Of a DNA stretch of 64,000 bases, positions 1-6,772 are shown piece after piece. Position 1 is the stretch's first letter. Each line of letters starts with the position of its first letter. The stretch is from NCBI GenBank assembly GCA_015660995.1, contig JACTUC010000025.1:1-64000 (forward strand), given 5' to 3'. Under the pieces are notes generated by a model, which was given only the letters and a program-made list of their open reading frames with translations, searched no databases and was not told the DNA's origin. Both the position numbers and the translations under genes were made by a program. The DNA comes from Candidatus Methanomethylicaceae archaeon. Lineage in GTDB: Archaea > Thermoproteota > Methanomethylicia > Methanomethylicales > Methanomethylicaceae.

Positions 1-16
1 GTCCAGCGACATCTCA

Positions 17-517
17 ATGTTGAGCGGGGGCGAGTCGGACCGAACGATTGGCAAGTCCCTGCGGAGCCTGAAGCTAGCCTCGCGGCAGAGGCGTGCTAAC
101 AATAAGAATGCCAAATATCTGGTTGCCAATAAGGAGGGGCTTTGTCGCATTTTCAGGCGGTATATTCTGGACTGTTTCGATTGTATCGATTGTTTAGAGT
201 GTTACGCAGCTTGGGGCCCCGTTGCTGAGGCTGGAGTTGCCGCAAACGTGCCCATAAGCACGATACATGACGAAACAAACGAAACAAACGAAACAGAGAA
301 GGTTAATGGGACTGATCCACAGCCTCAAGCCGCAGCTTCTAGGAACCCCTCAGCCACTAGCCCTTCTGGGAAAAAGCCCACTGGCAACCTCCAGATCGAC
401 ACCGCGTGGAGCGAGTACCAGGGCACCGCGAAGAAGCCAAGGCCAAGGGTCCCCGAGGGGGAGCTGAAGCATATGTCACCTGCGGCCAGGCGGGCGTGGA
501 AGCAGCTCGCGGGATAG
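17..517 (+). CDS. Hypothetical protein, possibly 5'-truncated by the window edge
   Basis: An open frame of about 166 residues that I do not recognise. The frame stays open to the left edge, so the ATG at 17 may be internal. The N-terminal half is basic with a cysteine cluster (C-F-D-C-I-D-C-L-E-C around residues 53-62). The middle has a short ETN-ETN-ETE repeat encoded by a 9-bp tandem repeat near 271-297. The C-terminal half is rich in Pro, Ala and Ser and probably disordered, ending in a basic stretch. It is more GC-rich than the genes from 2400 to 9800. Nothing in the context suggests a role, and it could be a gene remnant. Confidence 0.4.
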   Translation: MLSGGESDRTIGKSLRSLKLASRQRRANNKNAKYLVANKEGLCRIFRRYILDCFDCIDCLECYAAWGPVAEAGVAANVPISTIHDETNETNETEKVNGTDPQPQAAASRNPSATSPSGKKPTGNLQIDTAWSEYQGTAKKPRPRVPEGELKHMSPAARRAWKQLAG

Positions 518-588
518 CGGGCTAATGGTGCCAGCTCATCTGAAGCTGCTGACGCCAATCAGAGCGAGGCGAATAACCCCTGACGATT

Positions 589-597
589 TTATATAAC
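589..597 (+). promoter_or_regulatory. Probable TATA box upstream of the 98-residue hypothetical gene
   Basis: A TTTATATAA-type box lies about 35-40 bases before the ATG at 630. This is the spacing expected for an archaeal promoter giving a very short leader. The assignment rests on sequence and distance only. Confidence 0.5.
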
Positions 598-629
598 TTG
601 TAGGCCCGTCAATACTGAGATGACCAAGA

Positions 630-926
630 ATGGTCAGAAAAATAACCCTGACTCTATCAGACGGAGCTACTGGATTTACAGATAAGGATGTAAAGGACCT
701 GGAAGGAGCCCTGATTGACCAGCTGGTAATTATTTCATATAGAAAAAAAGACAATATCGTGCGGACCTTTACTACAGATATTGATCCAAGCACAATAGGC
801 TCTGCTATCGGTGGGCTGTTCTATGAAAATGACCCCGAAATGCTTGAAGCGGCAATGCACACGTTGGATTCTTGTAAGTGTGCTTATGGAGACCCTTCAA
901 ACGGCGCTCCAAGGCAAAGCATATAA
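630..926 (+). CDS. Small hypothetical protein (98 aa)
   Basis: A 98-residue acidic protein I do not recognise. It has a plausible archaeal TATA box about 35 bases upstream, no clear ribosome binding site (consistent with a short-leader transcript), and globular-looking composition. A CxC pair lies near residues 82-84. No signal peptide or membrane segment is visible. It is followed directly by the GGCNN pentamer array and a strong inverted repeat, so it may end in an unusual 3' structure. It could be a gene of the accessory island; the function is unknown. Confidence 0.5.
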   Translation: MVRKITLTLSDGATGFTDKDVKDLEGALIDQLVIISYRKKDNIVRTFTTDIDPSTIGSAIGGLFYENDPEMLEAAMHTLDSCKCAYGDPSNGAPRQSI

Positions 927-955
927 TCCCACCGTCCCCAATTGTGATCCCACGC

Positions 956-1051
956 GGCACGGCCAGGCAGGGCTTGACATGGCTAGGCAACGCAATATCA
1001 TGCCACGGCTAGGCTAGGCTTGGCAAGGCGCGGCACGGCTAGGCAAGGCCA
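956..1051 (+). repeat. Degenerate GGCNN pentanucleotide array
   Basis: Units of five bases beginning GGC follow one another from 956 to 1005. After one extra base they run again from 1007 to 1051. Most units read GGC plus two variable bases (TA, AA, CA, AC, TT, AG, GC); four units in the middle are diverged (GAC, CGC, TAT, TGC). The second block is nine perfect GGCNN units. The regular GG doublets could form two-layer G-quadruplexes; that is inference. The array is non-coding as far as I can see and lies just downstream of the 98-residue gene. Confidence 0.85.
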
Positions 1052-1075
1052 GGTGGCCTAGCGCCTGGCCACCTG
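1050..1075 (+). repeat. 9-bp inverted repeat with 8-base loop at the end of the pentamer array
   Basis: CAGGTGGCC (1050-1058) and GGCCACCTG (1067-1075) are perfect inverted arms around an eight-base loop. It directly abuts the GGCNN array. It could be a transcript-end hairpin or a relic of a mobile-element end. The rest of the 927-1330 gap holds an AT-rich stretch with a TATA-like box near 1107-1120 and no convincing gene. Confidence 0.7.
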
Positions 1076-1330
1076 TTGCCATTGGCGGCCATGCATTCAT
1101 TTGCTTAATTATATAAAAGAACAACAACTAAAGGAAAAAATTAAAATTGGCTCAATTGCGCATTGGTCACTATGAGTTCTATCATCAACAATCGGACTTG
1201 GAAGTGACCTTACATGATAATAACCTTTAACGTATAGTTGACTGCCAAACAAAAATTTAATCCCACACACACATTTCCACGGAAAAATTAATAACTCAAC
1301 CAATTCAAGAACCTTTTCTGGGGGGTATAG

Positions 1331-1645
1331 ATGAAAATTATTAGATTATTGAACGTAAATGCCTTTCAGAATCCCCATGCCGTCGAAGCAAAAAGACTCT
1401 ACAATACAAACAATGTTGAAGTTATTCACATGGCCTTAAAACCAGGACAATCGCTAAAAAAACACATCACACCTGTAGACGTCTTCTTCTACATCCTAGA
1501 AGGAAAAGGAGTAGTTGAAATCGGAAACGAAAAACAAGAAGTTGAAAAAGACATGCTTATCGAGAGCCCCAAAAACATACCACACTTATTAAGTAACACC
1601 GGGCAGGACGTCTTCAGGTTTCTCGTGGTTAAACTCCCTAAATAA
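1331..1645 (+). CDS. Single-domain cupin protein (104 aa)
   Basis: A small beta-barrel cupin_2-type protein. The first cupin motif is visible around residues 44-62 (HITPVDVFFYILEGKG, then an EIGNE strand). The second includes PHLLSN near residues 84-89. The first His and the PH pair are candidate metal ligands. The length matches one-domain archaeal cupins. The ATG at 1331 follows a GGGGGG tract about five bases upstream that can act as a ribosome binding site. Single cupins serve many roles (isomerase, dioxygenase, sensor), so no reaction can be assigned. It stands alone between the pentamer array and the DUF6448 gene. Confidence 0.8.
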   Translation: MKIIRLLNVNAFQNPHAVEAKRLYNTNNVEVIHMALKPGQSLKKHITPVDVFFYILEGKGVVEIGNEKQEVEKDMLIESPKNIPHLLSNTGQDVFRFLVVKLPK

Positions 1646-1683
1646 ACACATAGACTCGTGACCCTCACGGCTTATAAATTTCC

Positions 1684-1705
1684 GGTAAATCCTTTTATGT
1701 TGTAG
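1684..1705. repeat. 22-bp direct repeat, copy 1
   Basis: This stretch (starting GGTAAATCC, ending TTGTAG) is repeated base for base at 2417-2438. The two copies flank the DUF6448 gene. A TATA-like sequence lies just upstream of this copy, at about 1671-1680. Confidence 0.85.
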
Positions 1706-1775
1706 TGTTCTGGGTCATAAATCGACTGATGATAGGTAGGGGTATCTGGAGTTGCTAGACCTGCCCTCTTTAGCT

Positions 1776-2330
1776 TTAGTGCTCGTGCGTTTTCAATCCT
1801 TCTTCGCCATGTTCGCCTTTGCCTGTTATTGCCGTGTACAAGCCATGGGAAAACAGCACAAATTGCAGTTCAGCCTGCACATAATCGCGCGCAGCGTCTA
1901 CATTGTTCACATCATACCCTTTTTTCGCTATCGCGTTATTGAATCGTGCCTCGAGTTCTTCTCGCAGTGTGTGCGTCATGAAATCAATGACCTCTCGCGA
2001 ATCTCCAGTTGCGATGGCCTTCTCCGCCCTTGGCACTACAGGTCCCCAGTCCAGCCCTGCCGGCTTAAGACCAGTATAGGGTGCACCCTCTCCTTCCCTA
2101 TGTATCCGCACAACTGTTTCATACAGCCAGTAATCAGCAACCTCCATTGCTTCTTTCCCCTGTCCACGTGCCCTTAGAGTTTTCTCGAAGGCATTAATGA
2201 CCTCCTTCTCTCCTTTTTTAGGGACCCAAGGGAGTATGTAGTTTACATTGCCTTTTTCAAGGGCAATTTTTATTGCCTTGATAACCGGACCATCCAACGT
2301 ATCGCAGTGTGGTGGCATTTTCTTCACCAA
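1776..2330 (-). CDS. DUF6448 family protein
   Basis: A 184-residue soluble protein whose N-terminus carries the signature M-P-P-H-C-D-T-L-D-G-P-V, which I associate with DUF6448. The family's function is not known to me. The His-Cys-Asp cluster at residues 8-10 and scattered His residues make metal binding plausible, but that is inference. There is no signal peptide or transmembrane segment. The protein is mostly helical and charged, with a His-rich C-terminus. The gene is flanked by two exact copies of a 22-bp repeat (1684-1705 and 2417-2438), suggesting it may have moved as a unit. Confidence 0.7.
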   Translation of the reverse strand: MVKKMPPHCDTLDGPVIKAIKIALEKGNVNYILPWVPKKGEKEVINAFEKTLRARGQGKEAMEVADYWLYETVVRIHREGEGAPYTGLKPAGLDWGPVVPRAEKAIATGDSREVIDFMTHTLREELEARFNNAIAKKGYDVNNVDAARDYVQAELQFVLFSHGLYTAITGKGEHGEEGLKTHEH

Positions 2331-2416
2331 ATAAAAATTATTTCATTCCCATATATGTTTATGCGATTTAGGTTAGCGCAATGTGAATCATGGCATGTAA
2401 TATAGCATGGACTCAT

Positions 2417-2438
2417 GGTAAATCCTTTTATGTTGTAG
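2417..2438. repeat. 22-bp direct repeat, copy 2
   Basis: Identical to 1684-1705. It lies 38 bases before a tRNA 3'-end fragment, so two possible recombination scars sit side by side. Confidence 0.85.
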
Positions 2439-2475
2439 ATGCCTGAGAAATCCAGTCTGTTTCACGCATATTTGA

Positions 2476-2500
2476 TGGTGGACCGGGTTGGATTTGAACC
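2476..2500 (-). other. tRNA 3'-end fragment (putative attachment-site scar)
   Basis: On the minus strand this reads GGTTCAAATCC, then a short spacer, then CCGGTCC and ACCA. That is the T-loop, the 3' acceptor strand, the discriminator and an encoded CCA of a tRNA. Upstream sequence cannot form a T-stem, and no matching GGACCGG 5' acceptor strand is present, so it is not a complete tRNA. Archaeal integrative elements recombine into tRNA 3' ends and leave such fragments. The host tRNA would start GGACCGG. Confidence 0.7.
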
Positions 2501-2575
2501 GCTAACGTTGGAGATTATAGCTATTGGCAGCTTATGGCACACACTAGCCGACAAACTTGTGGTATTATATTTTGC

Positions 2576-2926
2576 TCATTTTGACTTTTTCGCGATCTTC
2601 TCTAGGGCTGCAATGTCTTCTTCAGTGAGTTCCATATTATGGAGTTTTATCAGCAATATTCTTTTTCTTAATTCATTTTGTCCTCTTGGCAATGACCAAT
2701 AATACGATTTGCCCTTGAGAGATGATTCAGCAACTTCTTTTCGCTTAATGAGGGCTGAGATGTCTATGCGTAATTGATCTGGACTCTCTCTATATCCTAT
2801 TTTCCTTAATCTTTCCAAGAGTTCTTCGATAGAAATAGCCAAGGATTCTGCTGATGGAAGTGATTTTATTATGAGATTAAAGCGGTGACCACTTCTTCTG
2901 ACGAATTCTTCTCCTGTTTTTTCCAT
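2576..2926 (-). CDS. Hypothetical protein, possibly a winged-helix-like small protein
   Basis: A 116-residue soluble, charged, mostly helical protein that I do not recognise. The stretch around residues 35-75 (two helices, then a basic segment and a W-S-L strand) could be a winged-helix fold, but no diagnostic motif is present. The C-terminus ends in a helix with E-D-I-A-A-L-E. A TATA-like ACATATATACTG lies just upstream of the start on the minus strand. It lies between the tRNA fragment and a ferredoxin gene in the accessory island. Sequence and profile searches would be needed to place it. Confidence 0.5.
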   Translation of the reverse strand: MEKTGEEFVRRSGHRFNLIIKSLPSAESLAISIEELLERLRKIGYRESPDQLRIDISALIKRKEVAESSLKGKSYYWSLPRGQNELRKRILLIKLHNMELTEEDIAALEKIAKKSK

Positions 2927-3025
2927 AACATATATACTGATTGCGTAATATTAAAGTTAGCACGTCTTAAAGTCAGGATTTTAAATATCTAATTACTTTG
3001 ATCAAGGCAGCCTGTCCTTTTCATG

Positions 3026-3352
3026 CTATGCAATAATGCTATACTTTTTGCTTAAATTTTCAAAGATTATTTTTTCTTCATCGTTCAACTTTCGGCTGAA
3101 TCTAAACCAGTTTTTTTTTGCTTTTGCTTCTTCGGGTGCCTCAGATGATTTCCAAATGCAACTTACAGGGCACGAGCCAATGCATGAGAAATCGTCCTGG
3201 CATTTGTCCCATATGAGTCTTGCCTTGCTACTCTCGTCTAATTCCCATGCCTGAAAGGGACAGGCAGCAACGCAGGCTCCACATTCAATGCAAATATCCT
3301 GATCTACAATGACTCTCTGAAATTTTTCCAACTCCTTTCCTTCAACCATCAA
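3026..3352 (-). CDS. Small ferredoxin-like iron-sulfur protein
   Basis: A 108-residue protein with eight cysteines for iron-sulfur binding. C21-x2-C24-x2-C27-x3-C31-P is a standard [4Fe-4S] motif. C51-x5-C57-x3-C61-x3-C65 is a second, atypically spaced set. Two 4Fe-4S clusters are likely, so it should be an electron carrier or a redox subunit. The basic C-terminal 40 residues lie outside the ferredoxin fold. There is no partner oxidoreductase nearby. Translation may start at the first or second Met. The 721 bases that follow (3353-4073) are AT-rich and hold no convincing gene apart from the repeats listed next. Confidence 0.8.
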   Translation of the reverse strand: MMVEGKELEKFQRVIVDQDICIECGACVAACPFQAWELDESSKARLIWDKCQDDFSCIGSCPVSCIWKSSEAPEEAKAKKNWFRFSRKLNDEEKIIFENLSKKYSIIA

Positions 3353-3868
3353 ATCACCTTATAATAACTCAATATATTATACTGCTAGAAATGCCTTTAT
3401 CCCCGCTACAGTAATTGGAAATGTGGCAAAAATCACCAGTTAAATTTTAATCCCCAAGCCCGGGCAAAGACCTGGCTCAGAGGACCTTTAGCGTATAGAT
3501 GGCGGGGGAGACTTTACAAAAATCTTGAAATGGCAATTGCGCATATTCTCAAATTACCTCGTTCTATCTGAAGTAGGTTTTTGAAGGGTTCATGGAGCGG
3601 GAGCTTTGAAAGGCGAGATGATTTTCTTTTAGCTTAGAATTATTTAAACAAAAATTTTCCACGTGGCCACTTGGGAAACCCTTGGATCCAAATGGGCGAA
3701 CAAATAGGCTCAAAGACAATTTGGCGGAGTTCTTTCTTTATTTTCTTTTCTTCTTTATATTAATAAAAAAATTATCAACAAAAAAATATAAAATAATTAG
3801 AGAAGGAAAAAAAGTGGTCATGAGGCTTCCAAGTGAAGCTTTCGGAGCCTTCTCTATCCAACCTATTG

Positions 3869-3932
3869 CCTTTTACTTTCAATATTCACTATTCCTAACG
3901 CCTCTTACCCTCAATATTCACAATGCCTAACG
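3869..3932. repeat. Two tandem copies of a 32-bp repeat
   Basis: 3869-3900 and 3901-3932 are adjacent 32-base copies sharing the core TCAATATTCAC and the ending CCTAACG, with a few substitutions. A separate 9-base direct repeat CCCTCTATA follows at 3953-3961 and 3979-3987. The whole block is AT-rich and lies 140-200 bases upstream of the operon that encodes an MCM-like ATPase. It resembles an iteron/origin or operator region; that role is inferred. Confidence 0.75.
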
Positions 3933-4016
3933 TGTTTATCTATTCATAGTGTCCCTCTATACATCTATTGCATATTACCCCTCTATAGTTGTATTTCATA
4001 TAATATAATGCCAAAA

Positions 4017-4025
4017 GTTTAAATA
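4017..4025 (+). promoter_or_regulatory. Probable TATA box of the MCM-like operon
   Basis: A TTTAAATA-type box lies about 50 bases before the ATG at 4074, following AT-rich sequence. Placement is by pattern and distance only. Confidence 0.4.
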
Positions 4026-4073
4026 AAGTCAGAATTGAGGCTAGCCAAAGAAAGAATTTTGGAGATGAGATAG

Positions 4074-4367
4074 ATGAATTCGAATGATGCGCTTGCCGGC
4101 AAAGGTTTAGAAAAGAATGGGCTCTCGCCTTTTGTCCTTCGAAGATATCAATATGCGCTCAAAGGATTTGCAGACATCAATTATCATGCGAAGAAACATT
4201 TGCTAGAATTGAAGCTAATGAATTTTAAAGGCAAAACAACCGACTACTTTTCTTTCAAACTAAATGCTGATCTAACAATAAATCTGTTTGAAGCCATTGA
4301 GGCAATAATCATAGCATACTGGGTGCAAGAGCTTCGTAAAGAATCAATGGGGGGATTGGCCCATTGA
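4074..4367 (+). CDS. Hypothetical protein, first gene of the MCM-like operon (97 aa)
   Basis: A 97-residue basic, helical protein that I do not recognise. It has no Cys and no membrane segment. Its stop codon overlaps the TTG start of the downstream AAA+ ATPase (4364), so the two are translationally coupled and probably act together. A purine-rich GGGGGGATT stretch inside its 3' end serves as the next gene's ribosome binding site. By position it could be a loader, adaptor or DNA-binding partner of the ATPase. That is inference from gene order. Confidence 0.6.
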   Translation: MNSNDALAGKGLEKNGLSPFVLRRYQYALKGFADINYHAKKHLLELKLMNFKGKTTDYFSFKLNADLTINLFEAIEAIIIAYWVQELRKESMGGLAH

Positions 4368-5821
4368 TTGCAGAGAATAATACTGCAACGCTGTCGGATT
4401 CTGCCAAGAAGATTTTGATAGATGGTGAAATCTTAAAGAAGAATGAGGAACTAGCGCTTCAGATTGGCAATGGCTACAATTTCACGCGACGCATTTTCCA
4501 GGAAATATCGTTGATCATTGCAGGTCAGCTAATCAAATGGATAAATAGCACTGATGTTTTGCGAGGCTACTCCCATGCGGGGATCTACGCTTCACCTGGG
4601 CTTGGGAAAGATTATGCTTGGACACTTGCTGAAAATTCGAACATATTTCCTTTTGATTTGTTGAGAGCCAGCAGAGTTGACAACTTAACTACAGCAACGC
4701 TATATGGGACTATCAGCGCAGGAGGATGGATTGTTCCTCCAGTAACAATAACTAATGACATCATATTTGTTGGGGAATATTCGACTTTACTCCGCGGGAA
4801 TGAACAAGCAAATTTGGCTGCAGATTTGCGGGTATTCCAGGAAACCGGGCATTACTCACGTCGGTTAGCAATGCTTATGGAATTAAAAACAGAGCTAGAA
4901 AATCCTCATAAAAAAGCCATAATCGAAAATGAACTTCAAAGATTGAAAGCCCAAGGATTAACGATAGACCTAGAGAAAAGCGAGTTAACAGTTAATAGCA
5001 CTACTTCATGGATGATCAATAGCGCTAGGTTTGGTACTCAGACCTCCTTTGGGAGACCGTTGCTGGCCATGGGGGATATCGATAGGTTACGATGGAGAAG
5101 TTATCTGCCTGATGTTGATGAACGAAGAAAGATCGTCCTCGATGTTGGATCTTTTCCTTCCGTATCTATAGATATTGCAACGGCAAAAGCCCTGAACGAA
5201 GCTTGGAAATACCTAGCAAAATTCTACAAAAACAACAATATCGGAATTAGCATACCATTCGACGAGGCAAGTCATCAAAAAAGAAAAGAGGTTTGGATTG
5301 CTACTCAAAAGGAGATCGAAGAGAAATACGGTCAACTTGAAGATAAATACACTGAGCAACTCGTAAATTTGAGATCTTCCTCAGAATTCCATCGTATCAT
5401 GTACCAGTATGCTGCATTGAAGCAATTTCAACGTTGTCAAGGATATGACTTCTCTATCCCCGATAAATTTGTCATCGACTATAAGGAGGACGGTGATTTT
5501 GCAAGGAAACTATGGGTTGAGGAGTATGTTCCAAGCCTAATTGATGTTGTAAATGATGTACTGAAGTTAGATCACCGGGGTTCTATGAAAGGACCAAAAC
5601 TCAAAGAGATAGCAATAAGGAAAATCTTAGACATTTTGGGCAATGGCCCCATGAGCTTCGAGGACATTCATAGCAGTTTTCAAGAAGCTGAACAAATTAG
5701 TCAGCCATACCTGTACAAGCTTCTTAGGAAACTGGTTGATGAAGGTAGCATCTCCAGAAAAGATGGATTTTACGAATCGGTTCAAGCTCATCAACCGGTG
5801 AGTGGAGGTGAAAAAGAATGA
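4364..5821 (+). CDS. MCM-like AAA+ ATPase with C-terminal winged helix
   Basis: A 485-residue protein. Residues 76-83 read A-S-P-G-L-G-K-D, a Walker A loop in the MCM style but with Asp where Ser/Thr is usual. Residues 133-139 (I-I-F-V-G-E-Y) sit where the Walker B strand should be, with Gly replacing Asp and Glu138 kept. Further on, segments resemble the MCM sensor and arginine-finger region (about 220-260). A helical stretch follows, and the last 80 residues look like a winged helix. There is no N-terminal MCM OB/zinc domain. The start is TTG, coupled to the upstream gene with a strong GGGGGG ribosome site; the end overlaps the next gene by four bases. Likely a mobile-element helicase or DNA-dependent ATPase, possibly with altered catalysis. 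Confidence 0.65.
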   Translation: MIAENNTATLSDSAKKILIDGEILKKNEELALQIGNGYNFTRRIFQEISLIIAGQLIKWINSTDVLRGYSHAGIYASPGLGKDYAWTLAENSNIFPFDLLRASRVDNLTTATLYGTISAGGWIVPPVTITNDIIFVGEYSTLLRGNEQANLAADLRVFQETGHYSRRLAMLMELKTELENPHKKAIIENELQRLKAQGLTIDLEKSELTVNSTTSWMINSARFGTQTSFGRPLLAMGDIDRLRWRSYLPDVDERRKIVLDVGSFPSVSIDIATAKALNEAWKYLAKFYKNNNIGISIPFDEASHQKRKEVWIATQKEIEEKYGQLEDKYTEQLVNLRSSSEFHRIMYQYAALKQFQRCQGYDFSIPDKFVIDYKEDGDFARKLWVEEYVPSLIDVVNDVLKLDHRGSMKGPKLKEIAIRKILDILGNGPMSFEDIHSSFQEAEQISQPYLYKLLRKLVDEGSISRKDGFYESVQAHQPVSGGEKE

Positions 5822-6141
5822 GCGAAAACGAAGATGAAATATTGCATCATGGTCTTAGCACCGGAGAATTTAAGCCAATCCTAACGCCTACAGATTACTT
5901 TGTATTTGGACATGAACCGTGTAAAGAAAAAAAGAATGCTGGAAGTTGCGACATTACTGCCGTACTGTTGGATAATAGCACACGCGTTATCTTCAATTTG
6001 AAATGTCAAGATTGCGGGAAAATAGACGCCTTAAAGGTCGCAGTATTTCCATTTTCAGTGATGGTGCCTTCTCGCGCATATGACTTATTCCATATATCCC
6101 CAAAATACAAAAACCGCATTACTTCGCATTGGTGGGATTAA
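5818..6141 (+). CDS. Small cysteine-containing protein, third gene of the MCM-like operon
   Basis: A 107-residue protein overlapping the ATPase gene by ATGA. It has one Cys pair (C-Q-D-C near residues 63-66) and two further cysteines about 20-30 residues earlier (in EPCKE and GSCD), so it may be a single zinc-binding module. The C-terminus is aromatic and ends in W-W-D. I do not recognise the family. Tight coupling suggests it works with the ATPase. No promoter of its own is visible. Confidence 0.6.
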   Translation: MSENEDEILHHGLSTGEFKPILTPTDYFVFGHEPCKEKKNAGSCDITAVLLDNSTRVIFNLKCQDCGKIDALKVAVFPFSVMVPSRAYDLFHISPKYKNRITSHWWD

Positions 6142-6227
6142 TTTTTTAATTAACCCCATTTTTCTTTTTTCTTTTTACTGATGATCTTTTTTCTACGAAT
6201 TCCAAATTTGGATATTGGATAAAGAAT

Positions 6228-6265
6228 AATTTTCCTGCCCCGACCCGTTATATAGTGGCCCTGGG
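6228..6265 (+). promoter_or_regulatory. Duplicated promoter block, copy 1
   Basis: This block shares AATTTTC, CCCGACC, T-x-ATATAG, GG and CTGGG, in order and spacing, with 9830-9868. The TTATATA core is a good TATA box for the small membrane protein gene starting at 6295. CCC and GGG arms flank the TATA, so a regulator could bind across it. Confidence 0.65.
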
Positions 6266-6294
6266 AAAATTATCTGCCTTGGGAGGCGGACAAA

Positions 6295-6477
6295 TTGTTC
6301 CTTTTGTTCTTCTTCTTGTTTATGTTCCTTGGAGCGATAATCTTTCTTCCAGCGCTATTTCTTGTTGGTCTCGGCTTACGAAGATTAGCTCATGGAAAAG
6401 GCGTAAGCGGAATGTTGCTTATGGTGTTAGGCGTGACATGGATTGTGTTTGTTTTTGGAGAAATGCTTGCTGGTTGA
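6295..6477 (+). CDS. Small two-helix membrane protein (60 aa)
   Basis: A 60-residue protein with two strongly hydrophobic segments (about residues 2-27 and 37-57) joined by a short basic loop (R-R-L-A-H-G-K-G). It should be a small integral membrane protein with both ends on the same side. The TTG start is supported by a GGAGG eight bases upstream and a TATA box about 45 bases upstream. A longer frame starting at 6255 in another register has no such composition and I rejected it. No function can be inferred. Small membrane proteins next to nucleases sometimes act as toxins or effectors, but nothing here proves that. Confidence 0.6.
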   Translation: MFLLFFFLFMFLGAIIFLPALFLVGLGLRRLAHGKGVSGMLLMVLGVTWIVFVFGEMLAG

Positions 6478-6484
6478 GTTATTC

Positions 6485-6766
6485 TTAAGGATACTTCTCT
6501 TGAATTGCTGTTACAACTGCTCTTGCCAGCATCACATCGTCAATCCAGATGCATTCTGCATGTATGGTATCCGCTTCTTGTTTCATGTCATAATTTTTCG
6601 TAATAACAATCATGCTATTGTCTTTTGCAAATTGGACAATATCTCCATCTTCATGATTCTTCAAAGTACCTTTCTCCATTTCTTTTTGAACGGTAGTAAT
6701 TTCCCATTTTTGATGGCGCAATAATTTTTCTAGACCATAGACATTCTCGTCAAGTAGGATTTTCAT
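6485..6766 (-). CDS. DUF5615/Mut7-C-like PIN-fold protein (putative toxin nuclease)
   Basis: A 93-residue protein starting M-K-I-L-L-D-E-N-V, the hallmark of DUF5615 PIN-like proteins. A second acidic stretch follows near residues 38-45 (N-H-E-D-G-D-I), then I-V-I-T-K-N-Y-D around residues 53-60. These are the positions of the metal-binding acidic residues of PIN ribonucleases. Family members often pair with a DUF433 antitoxin, which is absent here. Instead the gene lies six bases downstream of a PD-(D/E)XK nuclease on the same strand and probably shares its transcript. RNase or toxin activity is inferred from family. Confidence 0.75.
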   Translation of the reverse strand: MKILLDENVYGLEKLLRHQKWEITTVQKEMEKGTLKNHEDGDIVQFAKDNSMIVITKNYDMKQEADTIHAECIWIDDVMLARAVVTAIQEKYP

Positions 6767-6772
6767 CAGGGC

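Noticed and set aside
1109-1303. 64-codon minus-strand frame after the pentamer array
   Set aside because: No promoter, no ribosome site and no protein-like pattern; the stretch is AT-rich spacer.
1752-2177. Plus-strand frame opposite the DUF6448 gene
   Set aside because: It is fully antisense to a better-supported gene and is Cys/Phe/Leu-rich as expected for a shadow frame.
3420-3436. Similarity of TGTGGCAAAAATCACC to sequence near 33000
   Set aside because: The match is about 15 bases with an indel and no shared context, so chance is likely.
3682-3930. 82-codon plus-strand frame in the AT-rich gap
   Set aside because: It has low-complexity Phe/Lys content, no ribosome site, and crosses the 32-bp tandem repeat.
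3869-3987. CRISPR-like repeat block
   Set aside because: Only two adjacent copies with no spacers and no cas genes, so it is a tandem repeat, not a CRISPR array.
6255-6488. 77-codon frame overlapping the small membrane protein
   Set aside because: It is in another register with a scrambled composition, while the 60-residue frame has clear membrane helices and a ribosome site.
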